Positions 1 through 12,459 of a DNA stretch of 64,000 nucleotides are shown piece by piece (positions within the stretch are counted from its first letter, which is position 1; each line of letters opens with the position of its first letter). The notes below the pieces were generated by a model. It did not search any database and was not told the DNA's origin. It was given only the letters and a program-made list of their open reading frames with translations. Made by a program: the position numbers and the translations under genes. Source of the DNA: Serinus canaria (lineage: Eukaryota; Chordata; Aves; Passeriformes; Fringillidae); contig NC_066343.1 of NCBI RefSeq assembly GCF_022539315.1, positions 37,738,649 to 37,802,648 of the forward strand, given 5' to 3'.

Positions 1-3000
1 CTGCAATATCTTAATTCTTGAAGATTAATTAGGTGAATGATGTGGGTATAATATTTAGATGTGTATGGCAGTTTTTGGACAGGTATTATTAAGTATCTTT
101 TCATTATCAGTGTTTTTATTTTTCCATTTACAAAATGCATGAAAATTCTTCTAACTTCATTTAACAAAATCATTCTGCTGATAAGTAAGGATAATAGAAT
201 TAAGCAGGAAGGAAATGTACAATGAAGGCAGTAAAAACCTAGAATTAGTACTGAATTGATACATTCTTGTTTTCTTGTGTTTGTAAGAAAAACTGAACCA
301 TTTAAATACTAAGGATGGTTCACTAGTTTCAGGAGGCTCTAAGGAAGAAACCTAATTGATACTGTCTGTACTGAAGAAAGATACATCTGTACTGGCATTC
401 TTTTTGCTCTTTTTAGCATAGTGGTTATAAATTGTTGGTATTTCTTTTTCCTTACTCTTTCACTATGCTTGAATTATGATCTAACTTTGATATAAGCTGT
501 GATTTTGTGGGATGTTGAAGCTACTTTTGTTAGTTTGCCAGTGGAAGGCTACAAAGCAATTTGGTAGATCTGAGTAATGGAAGATTTCTCATACAGTGGC
601 TTCTGCATTATCCATCCAATGTGCATCTTTTCCTCTGTAATTGCTGCTCTCTGGAAATGTTCTTTGTGGCCTTCAAGGCCATACTTCTTTGCTGAGCCAG
701 CCAAGTCCTGAAATCAGACTTCAAGTAGATTGTTCCCTTTCATTCTGTCTGCAGCACACACCCTGGTTCTGGACAGTACATAGAGAACTTCTCAAAACTG
801 TTCTGCTTCAAGGCATTTTTTTAATAAGAATGCAGGCAGTGAATTTTACTTCTTTGTTGATTATGCTCCTTTCCAGTCTAAGACTGCTAAGTTAGAGCTT
901 TTTGAATTCTGCAAGCTTTGCAGCATGATGCTGGTTGGTTTCTGTGGATTTTCTTCAGGCAGAAAAAAGGTCATTTCTGTGGCTTTTATTTAATCAAGAT
1001 CTCAGTACAGTGCCTATACAAAGCAGAATGTATTTTATTTTGTCATGTGTTGTCATATACTGTGATTTAGCTGACCAACAACTAGCATAATTTATTGTGT
1101 TACTGCTAGCATTTGTGATTAAGTTTCTGTACTCTCAGCATTGTAAGTGTCAAGAGGTGTTAACAGACACTATGAATTAATATTTGCTTCAGTGAGCTGA
1201 AAACTGTGATATATGTTTGGTTTGGCAGCGATGCAATTAAAAAAATCTGAAGCAATAGCACTATAGAAGTATAGGATAAAACATCTAGCACAAAATACTT
1301 GCAGTTACTAAACAAAATACTGTTAAATCAGATTTACACCGTTTCATTGCTGTGTTATCTAATGTCAGAATAAAGTACCTAATGTTCTGTGTGAATGAGT
1401 AATGTCATACTCCATTAAAAAGCAGTGTTCTACTAGACCTGAGTATGAAAAGGCAAAACCTGGAATGTTACAGGAGGAGTCCTCCATGAGCACACAGAGC
1501 ATGTGTTTGAATTTTTTATGCTCTCCTGATAGTCTGCAATGGCTTTCTTAAGCAAACAGCAAGTTTTGTTGGACAACACCAGTAGTTAAAAAGCTGTAGC
1601 TGAATGCTCTCGTGCTAGAGGCATCCCACTAGCACTTCATTAATTGCAGTGTTCAGATGAGGGCTGCTTAAATCCACTTCTTGGGCAAGTTTTCCTTACT
1701 TGTGATACAAGTTTTTCTTAAATTCTTGCCTGGATTTAAAAGATATGTTCATGGTAGACATTCCATTTGCTGCCCTAGTAGAGAAAAGCTTATTCTGGGA
1801 ACTTGCTGATAGGAGGTCTGTTCACTAGTGAATGCCATGGAGGCGTTTCCCTTGCTTGTACTGACCATCTTCCTTTAACCAGCTGTCAGGCTGCTGGGAA
1901 GGAATAAACCTCACAAGACCCTTCTGATGGCTTGAGTGTGCTCACTGTTGTCTATGATGCCAGGAGCCAGCTAGGGATAAGCATTGGACTGAAACAAAAA
2001 TTTGAAATGTTAGCTGGCTTTAGCTGAGTTGTAGTGATGTAGTCCATGGTCAAGGGTGGTGCTTTAGTTTGCATTCTATATTCTTGCATGTGTGTGAAGG
2101 GAGGGAGTGGCAAAAAATATAAAACCCAACATGTTTAAAACTCAGCTGTAGAAATTTAGCTGTGATTTTTATAATCAATACTGATAGAATTAGGAAGCAA
2201 CAATTCCATACATGACATTCCATTAACCTGCATATCAACAAGTAGCAGAAAAAATCCAGCAGTGGTGTGTTTATTAGGTCTGTATATTTAACTAACTATA
2301 TTAACTTTAACTATAATCACATCTCTTACTGCTTTAAAAGCCTTTTTCGTAACTCTTCTCTACTATGTCGGATGATGGACTCATTTAATAAAAAAGTAGA
2401 CCCTCAGAAACAATGACCCTTTCTTTTCTATCCTTTTCAATAAAAATATTTGTCAGGCCCATGAACTTTCGCAGATGCATAAACACCATCTTGAAGAGAT
2501 CGCACTTTTATATATTCTTGATTAACATTGTGAATTGCACTGTTGAAATGTTTGAGATGCCTCATGTATCTGCCAGTTAGCCTGCATGTACAGTTCACTC
2601 CTTAACATTTTATTTCTTAGCTTTTGAGTTTATTTTGAGGCTTCCAAAACAGGTGCATGCAATATGTCATCTGCCTGCTACTTTTAAAAGTTTCCTTAAT
2701 ATTTCACATATGAGAAAGCAGTTTCTGTTTGTTTTGGCTAATGATGCCATAACTTCTACTATGTATAGGTTTTCTGAAAACAGGACTTCAGCTTTTTTAT
2801 TTCCAACTAACTTGTAATGCTAGCTGGTGACACAAATTTCCTATCTGTACCATTGTTCCCTGTAGAGACTACCAGTAACTGTTTAAGTGCTTTTAATCTC
2901 ATGACTGTGCTGCACTTCCATATCAGCTTCAGATGTCTGCGAATAGAGAGGGAAAAGCCAGTATCAGATTCCATGGAAGAGGAGAGAAGTCTTGAAATAT

Positions 3001-4616
3001 GACACAGGATTAATTTATAAGATGGAAATTGGTGATACATGTCTGCGAACTCAGGCACTTTGTGAGTTTCTAGTAGGGAGGACCAATAGCAGCATCTTTT
3101 CTGGAAACATAAGAAAAGTACCAGTGTTTTTTCCATAGACCTGTAAATTTCTCCAAGTTAATTGCAAACCCCACTATTATGTTTCAGCTTTCTTTTCTCG
3201 TGTGTTTGCTTCTTTGCTGAAGTGCAAATGGCCAGTGCTGAGCAATTTGCTGCACAGACCATTTTTCAGGCCAGACTGAATTGCTGTAGCTGCTTTCTCT
3301 GACTGGCTTGTCCTAGGCCACTCCACTGAGCAAATGTCAAGCCCAAACCTTGGAATTAAGCAATAACATCTGTTTAGGAAAGATAATTTCATTGGGATTT
3401 AAAGTCTTCAGATGACAGCTGTTGGCTGTTTTCCATCGTGGCTCTTCTGATCTTGATTTCACGAGTTCTTCTGCTTGTTGTATTGGCAAGACAAGCTCCC
3501 ACATGCGCCTACTCTTTAGGCAGAAGCATTGCCTTTTTTTTTCTTCTCTTTCTTGGCCAGGATTCAAGATGGACATACAAACGGTAGATCCAGTCTATTT
3601 TTCTTTTGTTGTTTTTATTCTTAAAAAACCTAAGTAAACATCATAGAACAAAGTTTAAGAACTTGCATATAAAATCAGCTATGGGCTAAACATGTTTTTC
3701 TGCTGAGCTCCTTCACTCATAGACTTGTGTCCAACAACTAGCAATCTGTATGTCAGTTGTTCCCTGCCCTGATTTCTTCAGATTTGGCAAACTTGTAGAA
3801 GAATGAAAGAACAGAATTTGGTATCCATGCAGTCCCTGCTCTGCTTCAAAAATCATGCATTTGAACAGCCCAGTTGGTGCACCACTTAAATGGTTAACAT
3901 GGCTTTGAGACAGTTCCTCAAAATGCATTGTAGAGTCTGGTAATCCACATGCATTTAAAGGATAAGAAGAACTGCCATGTGACATCCTGCTGTGGTGCTA
4001 TTTTAAAAATTTTACTATTAATTCAGTTTTCTTTTGTGAATCTGGAAGACAGTTTAGCTCAAGATTTTTCAGACATTCAGGGAGTAAGCAGGAGGAAGAA
4101 CCATTCAGAAGGTTCTGCCTGGCTGCATTGGGTCCTTACCACCTCTAAAGCATAACCATAAAGCACGGACTTTAATAGCTGTATTTCAAGACAAAGGGGG
4201 AAATTATTTTTGGTTTTTCACGTTATAAACCTGTGGTTTTGATGCTGAATGCACTTTATGCAAAAATACAGTGCTACACCAGCTTTTAGCATTGACCTTC
4301 ATTCTGTGATGTAGAACTTTTCTCAGCATCACATCTACCCTTCAGCTGATGCTGGCATTACTTCATGCTGGTAACAGTGAATCAAGTAGCTTAAGAAATA
4401 AATAAGACTGGTCTTTCTGTTTACTTAGTCTGGATGCTTTCTACTTTCCATTCCTTCCTTCCAGCTACCAAGTAAGAAATTTACATTTCTGTGATTTGAT
4501 TGAAGAAAGAAGAGGCAAGTGCTGGGGAGAAGGTGCATACAGAAACTATAAAACATCAGGAGGTGGGCTTATCTCTTGTATAAAACTGACAGTCTTGTGA
4601 TTATTTATCTGTGTAA
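1..4616. other. AT-rich region, no gene recognised
   Basis: Open frames here are short on both strands and resemble no protein I know. In other vertebrates the convergent neighbour FANCC ends near this position, but no FANCC coding sequence was seen. Part of this stretch could be its 3' UTR; that is only inference. Confidence 0.5.
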
Positions 4617-4621
4617 AGAAG
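4617..4621. repeat. Left target-site duplication of the solo LTR
   Basis: agaag, repeated exactly at 5202-5206 just outside the other LTR end. A 5-bp duplication fits an ERVL-like integrase; the extra matching base leaves 6 bp possible. Confidence 0.75.
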
Positions 4622-5201
4622 TGTGCTGGTTTAGGCTTAGGTAGAGGTGATTTCCTTCTCAGAGGCTGATGTGGGGGTGAGTTTTGGACTTTTGTTAAGC
4701 ACAGTTGATAATAAAAGAGCTGGTTTTGCTGTTGCTGAGCAGGGCTTTCAGAGAACCAAGGCCTTTTCTGATTTTCACAGAGCCATGCTGGGGAGGAAGT
4801 TGGGGGTGCAAGGGAGGCTGGGACAGAACACAGCCAGGACAGGTGACCCAAACTGACCAAAGGGATATTCCCGACCATATGACATCATGCTCAGGATATA
4901 AATTGGGAGGAAGATGGAGGGATGGAAAACATTTAAAGTGGCAGTGTTTGTCTTCCCAAGTCACTCTTATGTGTGATGGGCCCCTGCTCTCCTGGAGATG
5001 TCCGAACACCTGCCTGGCCGTAGGAAGCAGGGAAATAATTCCTTGTTTTGCTTTGCTTGTCTCTGTGGCTTTTGCTTTCCTTATTAAACTGTCTTTATCT
5101 CAACCTGTGAGTTTTCTCACATTTACCCTTCCAGTTCTCTCCCTGATCCTGCTGGTGGGGGAAGCATCTGCATGGGGATTGGCTCCTGGGGTTAAACCAT
5201 A
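4622..5201 (+). mobile_element. Solo LTR of an endogenous retrovirus with target-site duplication
   Basis: Seen: the element begins tgtgctggttt and ends gttaaaccata, a pairing typical of a common avian endogenous-retrovirus LTR. It is flanked on both sides by agaag (4617-4621 and 5202-5206; the match extends to 6 bp, aagaag, if the last LTR base is counted). Inside are a TATA-like gatataaat near 4895 and the characteristic attaaactgtctttatctc block near 5083, where the variant poly(A) signal lies. No internal gag, pol or env sequence and no second LTR follow, so this is a solo LTR left by recombination. The final CA has become TA. A 165-codon open frame over most of it is not a gene. Confidence 0.85.
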
Positions 5202-5206
5202 AGAAG
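5202..5206. repeat. Right target-site duplication of the solo LTR
   Basis: agaag, the partner of 4617-4621. Confidence 0.75.
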
Positions 5207-8032
5207 AAATAAAAAGCTCAGCATTTATGTCACATAAATGCTTTTTAAAAATAATACTCAAGCAAACAGGAACAGTGTTTTACCTCAGCTAAAACTGGGA
5301 GCTTATTAAAAAGCTTTCATATATAGACAAAAGCAATAAGAGATCATAATGCAAACAGGGCATGATGGGCAGTTTGAGCACAAGCAGTGGAAATTACGAA
5401 ATCCTGACGCTGGTTTTGCAGGGTAATATTGTCATGTTACTGATGGGAGCAAAGATGGCTCTAGGGACATGCAGCCTGTGTGTAGGGAGATGCTGGCTGG
5501 AGGTGCATGTTAAAGGCAGAAAGAGGGAGAAGGGGCAGTGTGGTGCCCTATGTTAGGGAGCAAAATAAAAGTACTTTTCAGGTGCAAAATTGAATAAATC
5601 TGAATGAAACTTTTAATTGGTCATGCTTGACAGTTAAATAGGTGAGTTTCAGGCACACCAAGGGACAGATGCACATGGAGTAAGAGGGTTGCTGAGATAT
5701 TGTAATTTTCTGTCCTGTTGTACTTGTAAGAATTGACTGTAAGGAGATACAGCTGTAGAGCAAATAACTTTTCCTACCAAATATAAAAATAACTATGGGA
5801 CAAAGTTAATGTGAAGAAACAACTTGAGGTTAAAAAATGTTTTTTAAAAAAGCTGTTTTTTCTGTGTGGTAGATGATGAGCACTGTCATCCTTTAGGATT
5901 AGAGATGAGTGAATCACATTATGGTGCCAAGCTCCAGCTTCTCAAACTAGCCTGTTTAGATCCAGTCATGATGACTGGGGATGATGCCAGTGGTAAAGCA
6001 GCAGACACTGGCCCATGAATAAAATGTCTCAGATAGAGCTTCAGCAGAGAGCTCCAGTGCTGAGACAGCAGTCCCAACAAGCCCAGAGGAGTAGCTAGGA
6101 TGTGGTCGGAAGTAGGCAGTTTTCAGAGCTGACTGAAGTGAGCTACATTAACTAAAGGGTACAGCAACATCCAGCGGCTGCTCAGGGGCATGTGAGACAG
6201 CAGAGCTGTCATCTCTGCAGTGGCACAATGAGCAAAACCAGGGTTTCACAGGCTGTACCGTGGGCATTACCACTGGGGTACTGTGCTAATATGAAGGGGT
6301 GTCAGTTGAAAACCAAGTTTTGCTTTTTGGTGTGTAAATGATCATGTAAAAGCAAATTTTTACAGAAATGCAATTTCTGCATTCTTTTAGGTAACAAAGC
6401 AAATGTCTGTTGTTCTTCTAGAAAACAGATATATTTTAGTATTATAAAATAGTGTTTTGTGCAGAGAATTGCACTTACTTTAAATCACAGCAAATGGACA
6501 AATGCAGTTAGTCTCACAATGACTGTGCAGATGTCTCAATTTTCTTAAGCAATGCCATATTTCACCAGCCTAAAATATCAGCTTGGCAGTAGGTAAGATT
6601 TTAAAGTAAATATTCCAGTGTATTGTGTGTCCACAGAAACAAAGAACATAGCCATATCAGTGTATATGTTCACTTCATATTTGGTTTATGTGCCTAAACT
6701 CAGTATACATGTGAAATTATAGATGCGTCAGCTCCTCTGTTTGGTTGCTTCCTTGTCCTCTCTTGCAATTTTTTTTCTTCTGACTTGTCTGGGCACCAGT
6801 GATTGAGGCTGGGAAGAGAAATGCACTTAGGTGTCTGGGGAAATCTTTGACTGTTAGAGAAGACATCAGACATGACTCATGAATACTGGGAACTGTAGAA
6901 CAAAGGTAGATATTTTATAGCTTTAAAAAAACCCACAAGATGCATTATTAAAACGACCATAAGATGTATTATTTTTTTTTTTTTAGATATTAAGAATTAG
7001 TGTTGTGGAATAGGGTTTTCAGTGAATTAAAAGTATGGTTTTGTGCTCAGTGTGTGAGTGAATTTCAAATGTTGCTCTTATCTTAGTACATTAATATGAG
7101 AATGTTTTTTTCAAAGTAAAATACCATTAAGTTACTGGTAAAAATGTGAATGGCCTTAGATATTTCATGTACTACTAGTCACTCTTAAATCACGTGTAGT
7201 GAAAGTGAGACCTGCTGCAGCACGCACGTGTCTGACATGGCACTTGCCTGCAGTATGGGGGCCTGGAAGGTGTGGATTTTCCAGACATTTACGGTCCAGT
7301 TTCTGCATGGAAAGAATCAACCCCAAACTAATGGAGCCTTTGGAACATAATGGCTCATGGTAACTCATCTGCTTGCTGATTCTTACAAAAGCACCATGGT
7401 TTCCTCCCACATACCCCTATATGCAGAGGAGCCTACTAACTAACACCTAAAATTTTCTGTAGTACAAATACCAGTTCTCAAGATTTTCATCAGCTGTGGA
7501 GATGAACTGACTGGCAGCAGTGTTCTGGATGATACATTTTAATGCTCCATATAACTGTTTTGATTTGTTTCAGTACCCTTTTTCATAGTGCTTTTTATAT
7601 GTCAGAAATCTTTAGGCTCTTTATGCCAACTTGTATCCTCAGTCTGCCCCTTGCTGCATTTCCAGTCAGACCTTTGTTTCCAGACCATTTTCCTTTGCTA
7701 TTTTGTGTGAGGCATGGGCAATAGGGTACAGCTAATTCCCTTCTAAAGGAGAAGTCACAGAGACAGCAGCAGCTGCAAACACCTCCCAGCAAAGTTGCAG
7801 CCGAAAACAGCTGTCAGCAAAATGGTGTGTTTGACTCTGTACTTGCAACAGAAAGTGTATGGCAAGGAATGAATGAATGCATTCCCACTGGGGGGCTAAG
7901 GGACTCACAGGGCCACCCCCTTGTTACAGTCTGCCTTTACTCTGAAAAAGCAACCCAGTAAGCAGCACGATGGTGATCCTTGCCTAACTATATGGATACA
8001 CTTTTAATTTTTCATCTGAGATTTGTTTTCAG
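5207..8032. other. Intergenic stretch, nothing recognised
   Basis: AT-rich sequence with short T runs (for example near 6970). No repeat family, RNA gene or coding frame could be supported. Confidence 0.5.
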
Positions 8033-8093
8033 AGATGAAAGGTACATCCAGAAAAGAATCACTGAGATCCTGACTAGATGCTGGCCTGATGAA
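8033..8093 (+). CDS. Unassigned exon-like segment (possible 61-bp internal exon)
   Basis: Seen: a pyrimidine-rich tract ending tttgttttcag is followed by 61 bp and a consensus donor GAA|gtaagtg. One frame is open throughout and reads DERYIQKRITEILTRCWPDE (one base completes a preceding codon; it ends in phase 0). The other two frames have stops. I do not recognise the peptide; it does not resemble FANCC, the plus-strand gene expected nearby. No partner exon was identified. It could be a non-coding RNA exon or a chance pairing of good splice signals. Confidence 0.25.
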
Positions 8094-8310
8094 GTAAGTG
8101 GGAGATAGTCCAGCACTGGGCTTTTCTAATGCTTTTCAGAATAACATTACCACTGTGTTTGGAAAGGACTGAATTAGGGATGGGAGGGGGAAAACCCCCC
8201 TACAAAATGGTGAATTTTATGCAGAGGGGGCAGCCTATGAAACAAGTAAATGAAACCTGAGGGCAAAGGCATACCTATATAGAGGCCTGTGTTGTCATAA
8301 CCACATACAA

Positions 8311-8369
8311 TTATAGAATACACTGAAATGGAAGTGACCCACAGGGACCACTGAGTCCATCTCCTAGAT
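8311..8369 (-). mobile_element. CR1 LINE 3'-end fragment
   Basis: tagaatacactgaaatggaa followed by gtgacccacagggaccactg is the reverse complement of the common CR1 3' end (..ggtcccttccaactcagtgattctat). It is about 60 bp and head-to-head with the larger CR1 that starts about 220 bp away. Confidence 0.7.
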
Positions 8370-8589
8370 TAAAGTATTTGAAAAGACATTGTTTCCTGTA
8401 ATGATTTTGTTAGAGGAAGTTTGGAAATAGATTTCTTTGTTGTTTACTTCTATTTGCTACAATTAGATTCTGCAACTTCCTTCTGTCGGGAACTCAATAT
8501 AAGAACACCCACCTGAAAGAAAACCATAACGTTGGTGGTTGTTTTGTTTTTTTTTTTTCTGTTAGGCTTTTGATAAGGCCTATTAAAAA

Positions 8590-10000
8590 CTTACATGTGC
8601 AGGATCTACTGCTCCAGCTGGATCCTTAGAGAGCTATGGGGCCTGATGGGATTTATCACAGAATCCTTCCAGAGTGGGCTGATGTAATCATATAATGTCT
8701 CTTTTGAGTAGTCTTGGGAATCCAGAAGTCCAAGCTGACTATAAGCTGGCAAATATTTGTCCTGATTTTCAGGAAGGGAAGGATGACCCAGGAAATGACA
8801 GGCCTGTCAGTCTCACTCCAGTGCCTGACAAAGTTATGGAGAAGTTTGTTCTGGGGGTACTGAAAAACACCTGAAAGACAATGCAGTTATCAGTCACAGC
8901 CAGCACAGTTTCGTGAGAAGGAAATCCTTCTTATAACCTGGTTTCCTTTCATGACTAGGTAACCCACCCAGATGGCCAAGGAAAGCCAGTAAAGTTTTTG
9001 ACCCTGTCTCACAGGATCCTTCTGGACCTAATGTGCAGTCCACAGCTGGATAAACACATCATGGGGTGGGTGAGCAGCTGGCTCATGGGCCAGGCACAAA
9101 GGTTACAGTGAGTGGGGTGACATCAGACTGGGAACCTGTCACTGGAGGGGTTCCACAGGGCCCCATCCTCAGCCCTCTGCTCTTCAACATCTTCATAAAT
9201 GACCTGGACACAGGACTGGAAGGGACACTGAGCAAGTTTGCAGATGATACAAAACTGGGAGGAGCTGTTGACTCCCTCCAGGGCAGGGAGAGGCCCTGCA
9301 GAGAGACCTCCACAAATCAGAGGTCTGGGCAATCACCAGCCAAATGAAGCTCAACAGGGGAAAATGCTGGATTCTGCATCTGGGATGGGGCAACCCTGGA
9401 TGTATGGACAGACTGGGAATGAGATGCTGTAAGCAGTGCCATGGAAAGGGACCTGGGGATCCTGGCACGTTGAACATGGGTCAGCAGTGCCCTGGCAGCC
9501 AGGAGGGCCAGCCCTGTCCTGGGGTGCACCAGGCACAGCATGGCCAGCTGGGCAAGGGAGGGGATTGTCCTGCTCTGCTCTGAGCTGGGGCAGCCTCACC
9601 TCCAGGGCTGGGGGCAGTTTGCTATACAAGGAGCAGCTGAGGGCACTTGGTCTGTTCAGCCCAGAGGAGACGAGGGGAGTACCTCTACTCACTGCAGTTA
9701 CAACTTCCTCATGAGGGGCAGAGGAGGGGCAGGCACTGATCTCTCCTCTGAGGTGACCAGTGACAGGTTCTGAGGGAATGGCCTGAAGTTGTTTCAGGGG
9801 AGGTTTAGGCCTTCCCCCAGAGGATGTTTGGGTGCTGGAACAGGATCCTCAGGGAAGCGGTCACAGCCTGACAGAGCTCAAGAAGCATTTGGACAATGCT
9901 CTCAGGCACATGGTGCGACTCTTGGGGCTGGTGCTGTGCAGGGCCAGGAGCTGAAGTAAATAATTTTTTTGGGTCCCTTCCAACTCATTTGGTGATTCTG
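8590..10000 (+). mobile_element. 5'-truncated CR1 LINE with decayed reverse transcriptase
   Basis: Seen: plus-strand sequence of about 1.4 kb follows the order of CR1 ORF2 and its 3' UTR. Recognisable pieces are MGPDG-like DNA near 8640, KLANICPDFQEG-like near 8745-8780, the reverse-transcriptase block [19 protein letters not shown] (from about 9146) and the catalytic motif FADDTKLGG (near 9236-9262). A typical 3' UTR follows: the aagcatttggacaatgctct box near 9880 and the end gggtcccttccaactc near 9970-9986. Several stops and frameshifts break the frame, so it is dead. The 5' half of the element is missing, as is usual for CR1. Confidence 0.93.
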
Positions 10001-10062
10001 TAAATTATATGTAATTATACGTATATGTATTATTATTATTCTGTAAATTATATGTAATTATA
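9995..10062 (+). repeat. CR1 tail with two identical 25-bp units
   Basis: The CR1 3' end normally carries short tandem repeats of an ATTCTRTR type. Here it is a longer AT-rich unit, attctgtaaattatatgtaa then ttata, present exactly at 9995-10019 and 10038-10062 with a short TATGTATTATT spacer between. Confidence 0.85.
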
Positions 10063-12039
10063 TGTTTCCCTTCCACTGTTTTTTACATGATTCAGAAGGA
10101 TTTTAGACTAAGGGTAATGTTTATGTCATGTTAATGACCCTACTAAACAATACATACGTTTGTCTCTGGTGCTCTCTGATGAGTTATGGTGACCACAACT
10201 GTTCAATGCCACCTTCAGCATTCTTCTTAATCTAGAGCCTCACTCTGTATCACAATGGATTAACAACAAAAGGCCCTATAAGCCCTGATAAAGGGCCACG
10301 ATGCCATCTTTGCCATCTTTTAGGTTTTTTGGTTTTTGTGTTTTATCTTCTGTTCCTTTTCTCAGTTTCCACCATGCACGATGGGTCATGACGGTGTAGT
10401 GTGGGGAAATGTTCAAGTTAATACTGCTGAAGCAGACCGTGAGAGCTGTAGCAAACCAAACAAACTACTGTGCTCATTATTAAAAAAATAAGGCAAGTAG
10501 ATTGTTTTAAAAGAAGAAAAATTTGGAGCTATTTTTAAAAGTGTGTAGTATCTTACTTGCCCTGTAGTTTTAACCGTACTGGCTACAAAGAGGCCTACAA
10601 TGTATTTAATTTCTGCATATTTTGTGCAAGAGTCTGATCCAGCTATGCATTTTTTCCTTACACAATGAAAAAGGCAAAAAGCAAGCTGGTTTCCTTTGCT
10701 GGCCTTTGCAGAAAAAACAGTGAAATGAAGTGTAACTCTGTTATGAATGGGATCCTATAATAACTACATCTGTGAGAGTCACTACATTAGAAGTCTTTGT
10801 GGTGTCTCAGTGCCTTCTTGGACAATTTCCTAACTCTTGCTGCATTTGAAAGAACTTGCTGACTGTCCCTTAATTCAGGTTTTGACACTATGCCTGCCAT
10901 GGGGGAGGTCAAAAAATGTGGTGACGTGAGAAGGAACTGTATTCTTTGTACTGAAGACAATGTTGAGGCAAGCTTTTACTTTAGGTTCTGAGCCTAACAA
11001 ATTTTAAAAAGTACCCCATTTATTTTTTCTCATTAACATCCCTTAACTGATGAGTTCCAGGTTCTTTTCTCCTGCTGCAAAAGAAGGAGTGATGTCATTC
11101 TTCTTCCCCGTCTTTATATTAATGTTGAACCACAGTGCAATGGAAAAGCCTATATGTACTTGAAAAAAAAAATTTATTTCAATAATTTTATTATTATCAA
11201 AGAGGATTTGATATAAAACAACAGAGTATGAGGGAAATAAGTTCACAGATTTTTGTTGTTTATATTCTTACTCTCTGAAAGGAACAGTTAAGATGTCTTC
11301 TAAAAATGTAGAGATTCGTTGATCAGGAAAGACGAGATACACTTGACATATCATTGCAAAAGAAGTATCACAGGGGTATGAAAGACAGTTTCAGAAAATG
11401 AGCAGTCTCATATTTCTAGTAAAATTTAACCTAAACATGACAGAGAGAGCATGATGATCTTTGTTTTTTCTTCAGTTCCATCACCAGGATGATGGTAACT
11501 TTCCACAGTTTATTTCTGCTTCTATCTTATGAGCCCCACCCCAGGCCATGCTGAGGTTTTATAAATATGAGTTTTTATAAATATGACATAGAAGCTACAA
11601 ACAAAATTTTAAGTACACAATATAATTTCATCCATTTTCAGAATGCCCAAATTAATAAAGTTGTTCAAATCAAGAATCTTTGGCATCTGCAAACCAGAAT
11701 GATTATATTACCAAAGCACAAGGATAAATCCCAAAATTCTTGTATCAAAGAATTACCTAGACCCAGAGTAACACGTGTGTGTGTGTAGTTTGTCTTGTGT
11801 GCATGTGTTCTCAGTTACAGCGGACCTCTAGAAATACAGAAAGGTAAATATTTCTGTCAGCTGATTGTTTTAGCAGTCACATAATCCTTCCTCTGATGTC
11901 CTGGGTCAATGAAATCCTAGTACCATCGGGGTTTAGCAGAAGATCTATTAAAAGAGTTGTCTGTGATCTTTCCTGCAACGGAAACAGCATTTAAAGTTAT
12001 TACTTTGTCACAATGAAGGAATATCTGTGCATTCTTGAT
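10063..12039. other. AT-rich stretch downstream of the microRNA cluster, nothing recognised
   Basis: No coding frame or repeat family could be supported. A direct repeat tttataaatatga occurs twice at 11559-11585 and a short GT run lies near 11775-11786. Confidence 0.5.
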
Positions 12040-12061
12040 TGCCCAGCTTTCCAAGTTGAGT

Positions 12062-12067
12062 TTTATT
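12062..12067 (-). terminator. Candidate poly(A) signal downstream of mir-24-1
   Basis: Minus-strand AATAAA about 390 bp past mir-24-1. It is the first such hexamer I noticed after the complete cluster, so it is a natural end for an AOPEP/microRNA read-through transcript. Confidence 0.3.
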
Positions 12068-12459
12068 TTAGGTTACCGGTAGAGTGTAACTGTAGCTACA
12101 GAGTTAACAATGATCTCTTTAGCTTCCTAAAGCTATCGCAACAAAGTCTGGAGAAGACAGGGAGGGATCCATGGTGGAAGCACTAACTCTCTTGGTTATT
12201 AGCAGGTTACTCTGAAAATAGTGTGGGAGGCAAGTTACCAGAGCAATACTGTGTGATGTACTACATATCCACATACCTTCTCACCTTTAGCCAACAGTCC
12301 TGTTAAACAGTACTGAGGTAGCTTTTCACTTTAGCCATTTAGTGTCTAACATCAGGATTATCATAATGTATACTGATTGATTTTTTGAGAGAAAACAGCA
12401 ACAGCATTTCTCAAAGGGTCTTAGGACAGGTACATCTTGTTTTTTGCTCTAGGGCTCGA

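Noticed and set aside
4705..5202. 165-codon open frame, plus strand
   Set aside because: It lies entirely within the solo LTR and matches no retroviral or host protein; it is a chance frame in GC-richer repeat DNA.
9066..9347. 93-codon frame with GVPQG and FADD motifs as a possible host gene
   Set aside because: It is a piece of the CR1 reverse transcriptase, disrupted upstream and downstream.
9351..9773. Cluster of overlapping frames on both strands
   Set aside because: These are shadows in the GC-rich 3' part of the CR1 element.
1..12400. Search for FANCC terminal exons on the plus strand
   Set aside because: No segment resembling the FANCC C-terminus was found; the gene end probably lies beyond the left edge.
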